A program made the position numbers and the translations under genes. The notes beneath the pieces were generated by a model. That model did no database searches, had not been told where the DNA came from, and worked only from the letters and a program-made list of their open reading frames with translations. DNA of 64,000 bases from Phyllostachys edulis (lineage: Eukaryota; Streptophyta; Magnoliopsida; Poales; Poaceae), in contig CM070568.1 of assembly GCA_036346405.1 (NCBI GenBank), positions 37,048,820 through 37,112,819 on the forward strand. Direction: 5' to 3'. This document shows, in pieces, positions 34,138-44,962 of this stretch (positions are counted from its first letter, which is position 1; each line of letters starts with the position of its first letter).

Positions 34138-34580
34138 TTTCACGCTACTATGCAGGGCGTGGCAAAAACATACTACCACACCACAATGCTTGACGTTCCA
34201 GAGGCATTGCCAAAAAGGGCTAGCGCTCCGGGGATAAGTCCTGTCACGCCGGCGTGACAAGACTGCCTTGTCACGCCACAATTCAGGGCGTGGCAAAAAC
34301 GTACTGCCACGCCACAATGCTCGATGTTCCAGAGGCATTGCCAAAAAGGGCCAGCACTCTGGGGCTAAGTCCTATCACGCCACTTACCTCGGCGTGACAG
34401 GACTGCCATGTCACGCCACCATTTAGGGCGTGGCAAAAACGTACTGCCACGCCACAATGCTTGATGTTCCAAAGGCATTGCCAAAAAGGGTCAGAGTTGA
34501 CGAGGCTAAGTCCTATCACGCCATTTACCCCGACGTGGCAAGACTGCCTTGTCACGCCACTACTGAAGGCGTGACAGTAC
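34138..34580. repeat. Tandem array, three and a half units of 132-141 bp
   Basis: Units begin TCACGC(C)AC...AGGGCG(TGGCAAAAAC) at 34139, 34271, 34411 and 34552, giving periods of 132, 140 and 141. Each unit contains GGGCGTGGCAAAAACGTACT, CCACGCCACAATGCT, AGGCATTGCCAAAAAGGG and TAAGTCCT.TCACGCC. The GTCACGCC...GGCGTGAC modules match those of the MITE family at 20384, so the array is built from the same motif. Confidence 0.85.
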
Positions 34581-34703
34581 CAGCTGTTACTCACTGCTAA
34601 ACAACTAAAGCATAAACCAAAGGGCATCCATAATATTCTAATCAACTCTATTACAAATTATTCCAAGCATAGAGAGTAATCATAAATAATTCTTTAAGCA
34701 GAT
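34581..34703. other. Short unassigned spacer
   Basis: AT-rich flank of the LTR starting at 34704. Nothing recognised. Confidence 0.4.
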
Positions 34704-35329
34704 TGGTAACACCCCAGCCCAACACAGAGCCTAGGATGCTACCAACTACTCTACTGACCCAACTAATTTCAACATCTTAATTAACATTCAACCAAACATT
34801 CATTCATGAATGACATGAAGCTAATATTCAACGCTAGCACAACCTATAATTATTTAATAGAAGCATATCATCTACCAATTGAACATAAATCAATTCATGA
34901 AACCTTCTCTTTATCAACTAATCAAAAGCATTCCAACATTACTATGCTCAAGTAGTTAATAATCAAATAGCTACATCTAGAGCATCAATGATCCGCAATT
35001 CAACGAGGATAATAGAATAATCAAATCAAACCTTCTAATCCATCGAAATGAATTAAATGAACTTAAACAACGAGGAATTAAGAACATAACTGGATCATCC
35101 ATGATCACAATCAAAACATCCACCACGAAAGATGGTCACAAAACTGAATCTAAAGTAATTGACAAGAATATAAATTGTAGATAATTGGACTAGTTATTTC
35201 ATTGTGATTTGTGTATATGTGACGTGCACCATGTCTACCCCTTCCCATACATGTCGCTGCCTCAAGAGGTATCTAGAAAGCCCAACACAGCAAGAGTGAG
35301 TCCACGACTCAGCAAAGTGCAATAGTAAT
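34704..35329 (-). repeat. Gypsy-type LTR, 3' part (left piece)
   Basis: Minus strand ends ...TTGGGCTGGGGTGTTACCA at 34704, like several large rice gypsy LTRs. It continues to 35329, where a Tat element with target duplication GTAAT interrupts it; the other part is 58183-59641. Total LTR length after removing the insertion is about 2.1 kb. The five bases outside the edge are CAGAT; the far end of the element is beyond the window. Confidence 0.75.
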
Positions 35330-36122
35330 TGTCGGTGTTTTAGGACCGAACTTACGTAAAGATTGTTTGATTCAAGGGTTCCTTTAGGCCCAAAATCACA
35401 CAGAGATGGAGACAGGGGGATTTTTATACAGCTTCGGGCCTTCTCCTGGGAGAATAACAACCCTACTCTTGTGTGTATGTATTGAGTATGCTGGATTACA
35501 AGATAGAGCCAAAAGACTAGAATATTGTGCTTCTGATTGGCTTCCCTCCCCCCTTTGTCCTGATGATCCTTGTCTTTTATACTGTCTTCGAGGTGCGTCA
35601 TTGGATCTCCAGCATAAAGGTCACTTAACGCTCTAGATCATGGAGCCGTTACTGGAGGTTATTACAGGAGTTGTAACGTTCCCATGTCGCCAAGCAATTA
35701 TCACCATAACAGGGAGTTAAAATCGTGCCATTACCCTAGGGAATAACGGCGTAGTTTACTGCCCGTATCTTGAATACGGTGCAGAAGATTCCCTTATCGA
35801 CTAGGCCCACATGTCTGTAAACCCTGTCGATTAGGGACTGGTCGTAGAAGAGCTTACGACCAGGTGGTGGTCGTAGGAGAGCTTACGACCACAGACTGAT
35901 CGTAGTAGAGCTTACGATCATGGGATAGTCGTAGAAGTACTTACGACTATGGGGTAATCGTAGGAAGACCCACGACTACAGGGTGGTCGTAGGAGAACTT
36001 ACGACCTCCAACTTCTCCCTTATGGCTATTAAGAGGTATACTCAAGAGTTATATGACGTCATTATTATCCATAATATGAATTATAGATAAATGATAAAAT
36101 GAGGATTGTTATATCCTCGTCA
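35330..36122 (-). repeat. 3' LTR of the Tat element
   Basis: TGTCGGTGTTTTAGG at 35330 to ATATCCTCGTCA at 36122. The right part (35838-36010) holds six tandem hairpins of the type GTCGTA(8 nt)TACGAC. The minus-strand polypurine tract AGCTGGGGGGCTAGA follows at 36123-36137. Confidence 0.93.
35838..36010. repeat. Array of GTCGTA...TACGAC hairpins in the LTR
   Basis: Six units of about 28 bp. The first reads CTGGTCGTA, 8-nt loop, TACGACCAG, a perfect 9-bp stem; the next are TGGTCGTA...TACGACCA, TGATCGTA...TACGATCA, TAGTCGTA...TACGACTA, TAATCGTA...CACGACTA and TGGTCGTA...TACGACC. Stem-flanking bases co-vary between units (CTG/CAG, TGA/TCA, TAG/CTA), keeping the pairing. The same array is in the other LTR at 57893-58065. 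Confidence 0.85.
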
Positions 36123-36172
36123 TCTAGCCCCCCAGCTTAAGCGAAAATAACTTACTTGGAGAAGGAGTAGTA

Positions 36173-36330
36173 GATGGTCTTACGACCAATAGATGGTCGT
36201 AGAGAAGTGATCGAAGGAAGGACTCTTCAACTGGTGTTTCATTTGACCAGAAATTTACTTGGTCAAGAAAGTTATGGAATAATCTTGTGACTTTTAAGGT
36301 GGTCGTAGGAGATCTTACGATCACCGAGTG
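36173..36330. repeat. Hairpin units upstream of the antisense gene
   Basis: GGTCTTACGACC, GATGGTCGTAGAG and GTGGTCGTAGGAGATCTTACGATCAC are further members of the GTCGTA hairpin family, between the LTR and the antisense gene start. They alternate with copies of TTTGACCAGAAA...ACTTGGT (36240 and 36378). Confidence 0.65.
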
Positions 36331-37639
36331 GTCGCAGTACCGTGTTTGGAAGTAGAATCTTTCCAATCGTTGTTGCGTTTGACCAGAAAAAGACTTGGTT
36401 AAGAAGGTAATTTCACTTGAGGTGTAAAAACAGACATGACTTCCTCGAGCAGACAAATTTAAGAATCTCAATCGACTCCCTCACCTCTGTCTGTTGGAGA
36501 GGTTCCCGAAGCGTTGGCAACCATTGGGTAGCCATGTCTTTTCAACTTCGAGCGTGTGGTTATAAATTTTCACCGTGGGTGAGGATAAAGTCTTTTACCT
36601 TCCCCCAAATTGCTCTTGCTGTTCAAGCTTTCGAGTTCTCCGCCACCGATCAAATCGAGCCTTCTTCCCCAATCTTTCCAAATCCAAACCTTCAGTTTTT
36701 AGGAGAAATGGCCGGAGCCGCTTCCCAGTGGGTCAAATCGAAGATGGATGCGGCCAAAATCAGGGCTTTGGTTGACTCTGAGAAGATCCCGAAGGAGGAA
36801 TTTGTGAGGTGGATTGAAGCCGTTGGGCAAATCCCCGTCTTTCAAGCATTCTGTGAGTGTGGTCTTCGATTGCCCGCTCATCCTTTTCTCACATTGGTAC
36901 TCGAATACTTCCAGGTGGAGTTGGTGAACCTCGTTCCCAACTCTATCACCATGTTGGGGGTGTTCGTGTACCTGTGTGAGGCCTACCTGGGGATTCCGAC
37001 TGATTTAGAGTTGTTCCGGTACTACTACGGAATGACCCGACTAGGCGGAATCACCGGTAGTTGTAGTCTGAAGCTCCACGATGGGAAGTCGAGGGAGTAC
37101 ATTCAGATGTTTACCCGGTCGTCGTGGCCGGGGTGGAAGAAGAGATGGTTCTATTGGGAGATCACCAACGAGGACAGCCTCTCCTTCGCCGGAAAGCCGG
37201 CCGAGAAGATTTCTGCTTGGGATTCGATCCCCAAGGATCTCGGTCGGATCACCCCCTTCATTCAACCATCGCAGACTTGAAGGAAGAGGGGCTTACCAGA
37301 TGGCACGTGGTGAAAGATTTCATCACACGTCGCATCAGCCCTCTGAAGAAGAGGGCTCATCCGATGTGGAGGTACTCGGGACCGAAGGACCCGACCAGGG
37401 ACTACGACTAGGGTAAGTAAACTTCCATCTTTAGCCTTCTTTCTGTTGATTTTGAATTTGGCTTATTGAAAGTTTTCTTATCCCTGTAGACCTCTCGCAA
37501 GAGGAGATTGACGCCAGGGTCAAGCTTATCTGTGAGAAGCCCCCAGCCCATGTTGTGGCGCCTCCAATCCTGGCTGACCTGTCTCCAAAGGACAAGGTGG
37601 AGCGCCTAAAGGTAATCGAGAGTTGATTTCATCTTTAGG

Positions 37640-37790
37640 ACTTTGTAGTCATAGAAGAACTTATGACTGGGTACTGATCGTAGGAAAACTTACGATCAGG
37701 TTCTGGTCGTAGAAGAACTTACGACCAGGGGGTTGTCATAGAAAAGCTTACGACATAGTAATAGTCATAGAAGGACTTACGACCACTTTA
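37640..37790. repeat. Hairpin array in intron 2 of the antisense gene
   Basis: Five units of the family, such as GGTACTGATCGTAGG...CTTACGATCAG, TGGTCGTAGAAGAACTTACGACCA and TTGTCATAGAAAAGCTTACGAC. They lie wholly inside the intron between exons 2 and 3. Confidence 0.75.
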
Positions 37791-38063
37791 TAATATCTCT
37801 CTTTCTGATTTCCGCAGAAAGTAGGCATGGAGAACCGTCGGGACAACGAAGAGGTCGAACTGATGGTCGTCGGTGCGGCCGTAGAGCAGCATGTTTCTCC
37901 CCCTGCCAAGAGGCGTCGGCTTGTGCAAGTCGCCGAGAAGGGAGGCCCAAGCTCGGGTACTCTTGACGACTAAACCTTTTTCAAAATTTGCTGCAGATCT
38001 GGCTACTGCAGAAGTTGCGGCCGGAGCGGCTGATCCTCTCAAACACAAAGCCCCTAAGACCAA

Positions 38064-41000
38064 TGTGGGGACCCCCGGGTTATCTCTGTAAGACCAAGAC
38101 TAATCATGGTCTTATGGACATAACTCTGGGCCTCAAGTAAATGGATTCCAACTTAACTCCATCTAAGCGAAAGGCTTAACTGAAAACTAGAGCCCTGATA
38201 ATCATGCATGCTGCTCCTCTGCAAGCACTACATGATTTTCGGTTCTCCAACAGTCCAAGCACTACACTTAATGAGTTAAATGGGAAGCCATGAACAGCGA
38301 GTATGAAATCATATTGGCTCCCAAGATCAGTGACCAATATGCTCATACCCTCATACAACGTTGATCACATCCATACAACAATCATACATTGATAGTTCAA
38401 AAGACATACATCATAATAGTTTAAGTCTACGACTATAACAAATGGCCGACCGGCCAAATTCAAATAAGAGTGTAAAGTAGCAGCGGAAGCAAGTAAATAA
38501 ACCAAAGATCCAGCATGGTATGCCCCATAACCCATCAGCAACCGACTGGGAGTTAAAAGATAGCATTACTCGTCAATGTCGCCTAAATTGACACTAACGA
38601 GCTCAACCGGCTCAAAGTCTTCCTCACCTGAAATTGCAGCAACCGGATTGAGTATAAAGTTGTACTCGCAAGTCTTACACAAATAAAAATTAGCTATGCA
38701 TAGAGGTTGTTCCAAAGGATGTCTCATAATGGCTTAGTTTTGCGAAAGACGCAACAATTTTAACAACCTATACATACTAGTTTTTCAAGTGCCATTTCGA
38801 AATCAGATTTGAAGTAGAAGTAAAGCATGTGAATAAGTAATAAATTGAATAACAAATGAATCATACAAATAGCAAAGTGGCTGTCCACTTTGATACAACA
38901 AAATGCATGAACATCCCATTCATGACAAAATACCAAAATTAACCATCATTTAAATTCAAAGTCTAACAATAGCAACCATATAACTCAAGTGGTCGTCCAT
39001 AACCACAGACACGGCTATTCGAACAGATTTATACCCTGCAGGGGTGTACTACTTTATCCACACGACTTGGTCAGCCTGTAAGCCTCCGGATAATAGCACA
39101 CTATCGTAGGTATGCTGGCCAAGTAAACCAAGACTCGGTATTTTTTAGCAAGTTGACATTATTGAGTTGAATTACCCATGCGTGACGTAATCCCACTTAA
39201 TGTAGGTTATACAGCCTACTAACCAAACGGGCACGCAAGTTGAGCCGGGAATACCGACCCAATGACAAGATTTAATTAGTGCTCATTCGCACATTATAGA
39301 ATTGCAATCGACACCCTACGGAACGTATATGCGATGGAACACGTATACACCCTCACACCACCAGTCATCAACTCAACAACACCAACCCCTTACTTAACCA
39401 AGCAGCGCCCATACACTGCGTGTGGAAGCACGAGTTTTACTTGAATCAAAGATGTTACCAAAGTTCAGTCCTTGTTGGTCCAGACAAGTCAATCACTTAC
39501 CCAAACTCGTGCACAAAGACACCATCACTAACCATCACTTGTCCAGACCCAAAACTCATTTAAAATGATAAAATTTAACTCATAAAACAGATATGAAGAT
39601 CTGAAACAAAAGTATATAAAGAAAGTTGTGTTTATCCCATAATTATCGGGTTATTCCCGACAATCAGCTACCGGTTCTAGACTTGCATGGCTAAGCAAAC
39701 CCGAACAATATATTTCAAACATCCTAACTCAAGCATGTGGTACTGGAATAATTTAAGGATAAGCTCAATGAATAGGAGATAACTAATCTACACATCACAA
39801 AAATAGCAACATTATCAAAATAGTATGCAAGCAATTATCATTGCACTATCTTAACAAAACTGGGATCAAATATGATGCAAAAGAAAGTTCAAATGATGCT
39901 TGCCTTGCTGGTAGCTTAACTGCTCTCCCTCCGTAGCGTACAAGTCAATATCGATAGGCTTAGAATCTATATAAGTACAATACCGAATAAACATCGAAAA
40001 ATACCTCAAAATTCAAAATACTCAAAAATGCATGATTTTTCTACAGTAGCTAACCCATGATTTTAGATGAATTTAGGTGAAATAATTATTCCATTTGGAT
40101 TTAGTATGTGAGAGTTATAGCAGTTTGAATTTTAGTTTTCAGGAAATTCCAATTTTATTCCATTCGGTTACTGTTCACTTAATTTAATTATTTGGGTAAA
40201 ATTTGCAGAGCAGTAGTGGGACAAAAGGTTATAAAGATAATTATAGCATATTATTACAAGTCCAAAACAGTTGAGTTTACCTCATTTGGAGTTTTTATGC
40301 ATTAGTTATGAATTTTCTAAGTTATTAGCTTTTTCTTTTGTAAAGATAATGGAGTTAATGGATAAATTTCCAAAAAAACACTCTCTGCTACAGAGACATT
40401 TTTGAAACCAATTTTAATATCAATTTCACTTAAAATTAAAATTATCAAAACTGGTTTCATCCATTTTGGAGTTAAGATGAACTAGTTATAAATTTTAAAG
40501 TTAAAAGCATTTTCTAGTGTATAAATAAATTTAGTTTTGGATCATTTTCCACCAAATATATTTTCTGGGATAGTGGAATGTTTGAGACCAATTTTATAAC
40601 AAATTTCATTTAAAATTAAAATTAACAAAATTGGTTTCACTATTTTTGGAGTTAATATGAATTAGTTATGCATTTTTGAAGTTAATTGTATTTTTAGTAT
40701 ATAAATTAATTATTTCAGAATTTCTATACACATTTAGTACTTTTTGTACAGAGAGGAATCTAGCCATGGTCACTTATAGGTGGGGCCAATGAATAGCTCG
40801 TTTTCCTTTTTAACTTCAGATTTAAAATTCGCCCTGACATGTAGGAACCATTGGTCATAGACATAGTCCATTACATAGTGCATGGACCAAGGGTCCATGA
40901 GTCCAGTCCATAGGTTCACCGGCCGGATCACTATGCACTTATGCGCGGGACCCACATGTCATTCTCTTATGGCCAATCATTACGCAGCTAATGACCAAGA

Positions 41001-42543
41001 TTTCCGACAAAGATCTGCTATTAATGACTAATCATCGTGATTATGGCCTAATGGCTCTACTACAGCTCCTGTCAGGAAATCTAACACGCAGGGGAGCGTG
41101 CGCACGGCGGTGAGGCCACCAGCGCAGCGGCGGTGCCCTAGGACCGTGAGGCTCCCCATGAGGTGACCAGGCCCTTGGCAAACCCAACGACATAAGCGCG
41201 AAGCGCAACGGTCGTCGGAGCTCGCCGGACTACCACCCGAAGCGGCGGTGCCATGGCCGTCCCCGTGGAGGGAACGGTAGAGCCCGAGAGGAGGCTCAGG
41301 AAGGGGTGCGCTCGGCTTAGGAGCTTACCCTAGGAGTGCCTGGCGCGAAGTTGACGGCGGAGGAGGTCGAGGGCGGTTGGAACAGCTACGATGACGGCGG
41401 CGGCAACGGTTCACCGCAGACGAGGAAGACGACACTGGCTCTCCCTTGTTTCTGCGACATAGGTCAATTAAATGCGCAGGTGAGTTCAACGTGACGATGC
41501 GAACACGAGGGACAAGGTTGGGTACAGTGGACTTGCCTATGGCACGGCGGAGCACGGTGATGTTGCTCGGGCACGCTCTGAAGACGATGGTGGCACAATT
41601 TCGTCCCACGAGCTACAATGCAGAAGGGAAGCTCAGTTAGTGATAAATGGAGACGGCAACGAGGTAGGATGAGAATGGCGTGGATGCGGAAGCTCTTACC
41701 GGGAAAATTGCTCACACGAGCTTCCTCCTCTTCCACGGCCTGGAAGAGAAGTGAGCCATTGGAGAGGCAGCGAAGGAGGGTTAAAGCTCAGGCACGGACG
41801 GAATGGAAGCGGTGTGAAGCGGTCTTGCCCTAGGATAGGCTAACGCAGGCGGTGGGGGGTCGACGTCGCTCACCCTGACAGAGCCTGCGGCAGAGCGTGG
41901 GCGCCGCGTGGATCGCTACTTCTGCTCGAGGAGGAAGACGCTGCTGCCAACATGGGCCCGCTCGGTCAGAGGCACAAGGGGTGAACGGGTGTGGCTAGTT
42001 CGGCAAAAATGGGTTGGGTTGCGCCAGATGGTTTGGGCTTGAGTCGGTTTGGTTCGGTCGGATCAACAGTGTGAGCCTGAGTTTAAAATAGATTTGACCA
42101 CAAACAAAAAGGTTTGATCGAGGCTCTAAAAATAGAAATAAAATCTTATAAAATCTAAAATAATTCAGAAGGGTTCTTGGGACATCCTAGTACTCAAATA
42201 AAATCTTAAACTTCATTGTTCAAGATTTAATTTGAATAATTTAAATTCAAACTTAGGCTAGGTCTTTTAATGGTGTTTGAATTTTCTTAGGGTTTAAACC
42301 AGTCCCAAAAATTTGGGAAAAATTATATTAATTCATTATAATTATTCTAGTATTAGAATAAATTATTTCTAGGGATGAACATAAGATTTTGTTCTTGTTT
42401 TCTTTTGGAGTTAAACTTTGAAGTGTAGGTTTAATCCCTTTTTGACATTTTTCAAGTGTAATAAATTATACAAAAGTTTCTAAATCATGATGCATGCTCA
42501 TGAGATGCATAGTAATTCTCTTTATTAATTTGAGGATGTGACA
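38064..42543 (-). mobile_element. 4.48-kb solo LTR with ACCAA target duplication
   Basis: Plus-strand start TGTGGGGACCCCCGGG, end GAGGATGTGACA, flanked by ACCAA (38059-38063 and 42544-42548). No internal LTR pair, primer site or coding sequence is visible, so it is best read as a solo LTR left after recombination of a gypsy element. On the minus strand it reads TGTCACATCCTCAAATTAAT ... GGGGTCCCCACA, the usual look of large rice gypsy LTRs. It lies inside exon 4 of the antisense gene. 41050-42000 is GC-rich with several shadow frames and no recognisable protein. Confidence 0.8.
40080..40740. repeat. Tandem 180-bp repeat inside the solo LTR
   Basis: Three to four diverged copies with a period of 180 bp: TTTGAAACCAATTTTAATAT at 40401 against TTTGAGACCAATTTTATAAC at 40581, and CATTTGGAGTTTTTATGCAT at 40283 against the matching place 180 bp on. 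An older copy starts near 40088. The units are AT-rich and non-coding. Confidence 0.75.
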
Positions 42544-43734
42544 ACCAAGGTACCCTTCTATTATGACAATAAGACTTTTGCAGTTTCTCCTTCCTGCGGC
42601 TTTGTCAAACAACTAGAAAAGGAGAACTGGAAGAGTTTTATGTCTTTTGTGAAGGAAAATACTGCACTAGTAGTGCCTGTGGTCGAGGGCAGCGATGCCC
42701 TTGAGGTGGTCGAGACCGGTCTCGACCATCCAGAGACCCAAGAGACTCAAGGGGCGATGACGCTTGTTCAAGACCCACGACTAGACGTGGTCGTGGCCGT
42801 TCCTCAACTTAAGTCTTGACCAGACGTGGTTGAGAAAAACTCGAATAAACCTTCTATAGGGAGGGTTGTTTCCAAACTTAAGATCAAGTCCGACACTAGA
42901 AGGTATGAAAAAAGAAACAAAAGCGTAAGAACAACATTTATCTTTTGCTTTTTTTTCTACCTAATCATGCTTTCCTTTTTACAATCTTAGCTCGGCACCT
43001 GTCACCCCCGAGGATGTTCCTGTCAAGGAACTCACTGTTGTTTCTCCAGTAGATGAGAGAATGACAGTGGCGGTGGTCGAAGGGCCAACCACCGTCCGAA
43101 TGGTGGAGGGTGTCGTTAATGTTGAAGTTGTTACTACCACTAGGGCGGTCATAGAACCAGGGGTGAAGATGGTATCGGCGGAGACATCCGGCCATGGAGG
43201 TGAAACATCCATTCACCGCGCCGGGAAGAAAGTTGTTGTGGATGATCCTCCCAGCTTCCAAGGCCAAGCTACCGATGCTGCTACCTCCGAAGGAGAAAAA
43301 GAGTTCGAGCTCTTCAACCACTCCTTAGGGTTCTTCGCTCCTGCCACCGTTGTGGGCTCCTGCGCGTTCAGATCTTGTGATCGCGTTCCTCACCCTAAGG
43401 ACATTCCCAACAGGGGGGATGTTTTCGATGATGAGCGTCTCGAAAAGGTATGGTGGAACCGAGTTGATGAGATTGATGAACTGACGAACCCCACGAGGGT
43501 GGTGTCTTCGTTTGCTCGGATGGCCATGAATGTAAGTACCTGAAGCCTGGTATCTACATACATGTCTTTTCACGCTTCTTACTATCTTTCTTTATGCAGA
43601 ATACGTTGGAACAAATCATCACTGTTGCTGAATACCACAGGCAACTTGTCAAACTGCGACAGGAAAAAGCGCTACTCTGCGAGCAGGCGGAGAGGTGGTA
43701 AGTAACTGCTTTTCGTAGCCTTTTATGTTTCGAC

Positions 43735-43880
43735 CACTTTACGTAGTACTTGCGGGGTTTGTCGTAGAAGATCTTACGACTAGATACCGGTCGTAGGAGG
43801 ACTTATGACCAGGGTATTTTCGTAGAAAGACTTACGACAAGGAACTGGTCATAGAAAAACTTACGACCAGGTTATATGTT
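43735..43880. repeat. Hairpin array in intron 6 of the antisense gene
   Basis: Four units: TGTCGTAGAAGATCTTACGAC, CCGGTCGTAGGAGGACTTATGACC, TTTCGTAGAAAGACTTACGACAA and CTGGTCATAGAAAAACTTACGACCAG. They lie between the exons ending at 43697 and starting at 43905. Confidence 0.75.
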
Positions 43881-44673
43881 GACGTCTACCCTTCCCCTTT
43901 GTAGGTTCAAGAGCGACGAGAATACCTTAGCTGATTCTCTCGACTATGAGAAAGCCGAGATGAAAAAGCTAAGGGAGGAGATTGAAGACCTCCGGAAGAA
44001 GCTTCAGGAGGCAAACTCTGCAAACCAAAGGTTGCAGGGACGATTGGACGGTAAGTGCTGAACTTAAGACCGTTTACGACCTTCTTTTTCTTTTTCTGAA
44101 TCTCATTTCCTTTCAGACAAAGACCAAGAGGTCTAGATGTGGGAGCAGCGTTACCTTAAGGACACAGCCGCTCATGCTGAAGAAGTGAAGAAGTTGGATT
44201 CTCAACTAGTTGGTAGGCAAACTTTACCTGTGATTGGTTGTTTTTCCTCTTGAGGTCATTTTATTTGACTGGTCTTATTCTTTTCAGAACAAGTAGTACA
44301 AGTAAAACGACTCCGCGAGGCTTCGACTCGCAATCAGGAGGAAATGAAGGCTTTGAAGATCAATATTCAAGACAACGTTTCACTTCTGAACAATGTACTC
44401 GATGGCCTTCATGCTGAGGGGATTACTCCTCGTGACGACACGCTGCCTGCCCCACTCGAGTGCTATTGGTGAACAAGTCGGAACTTTGTAAGAGTTGGTG
44501 ACTACTATAAAGAATAACCAATTCGACTCGATAAAGGATGTGATCCAAGAGAGAATAAGATTTGTCTTAGCAAAACTTAAATCTCATGATCCCAACCTTA
44601 AACTGCAACCTGTCATAGACAACTTTGCCTACCCCAAGGCGAGGCAGAAGCGCTTAATGATAACAATGCAATG

Positions 44674-44962
44674 ATCACGAGGCGATCACGGAGGGTGTGC
44701 AAGTAAGATGTTGATATATAATCCTTCCTTCTTCCTGAAAATCATCTTGTTGAGTAGTTAGAAACTCATAAGATAATGAATGGAAAAAAGAGCAAGACTA
44801 AGGATTGAAGTCAAGTTAATAACTTTATCCTAGCTCCCGACTATTTGCTTGGTTTATTTAGATAAACCAAGTAAATAGTGTGAAATGGGTTTTCTGAAAA
44901 AAATAGAGGTTTAGCTAACTTGTAGTTTTTCGATCACGACTATCTTGCACTGGTCGAAAGAG
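44674..44962. other. Non-coding tail after the antisense gene
   Basis: AT-rich sequence with ACCAAGTAAATAG repeated in inverted form near 44848-44880 (TATTTGCTTGGTTTA / TAAACCAAGTAAATA), a perfect 15-bp hairpin. It could act as a transcription end structure. Nothing else is recognised. Confidence 0.5.

Larger units (their letters stand above)
36708..44673 (+). pseudogene. Antisense extra gene of Tat element, about nine exons
   Basis: Opposite to gag-pol. ATG at 36708 (MAGAASQWVKSKMDAAKI). Exon 1 (36708-37412) matches the 'putative gypsy type transposon' family (PF04195-like): LRLPAHPFLTLVLEYFQVEL, FVYLCEAYLGIPTDLELFRY. Further exons: 37490-37611, 37818-37956, 37997-38063 joined to 42549-42902, 42991-43531, 43600-43697, 43905-44050, 44117-44212 and 44288 onward, all with GT...AG borders except weak cases. 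The last four encode a coiled coil (EMKKLREEIEDLRKKLQEAN). Removing the solo LTR and one ACCAA copy gives AAG ACC AAG GTA in frame. Damage: a frameshift near 37262, TAG at 37409, TGA near 42816, TAG in exon 8, and a shift near 44470; the 40-nt intron at 37957-37996 is too short to splice normally. Function is unknown; a nuclear structural or regulatory role is only a guess. Confidence 0.75.

Noticed and set aside
34090..34645. Cysteine-rich repeated proteins on the minus strand
   Set aside because: They are translations of the ~138-bp tandem array; the repeat explains the open frames.
35406..35636. Small protein repeated at 57461-57748
   Set aside because: Both copies are the same LTR segment; conservation comes from the LTR pair.
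35838..36010. CRISPR or tRNA-like array from regular hairpins
   Set aside because: Units are imperfect palindromes inside an LTR with co-varying stems; no spacer-repeat layout and no tRNA fold.
41325..41833. GC-rich frames on both strands inside the solo LTR
   Set aside because: Mutually overlapping, no domain, inside an LTR bounded by a TSD.
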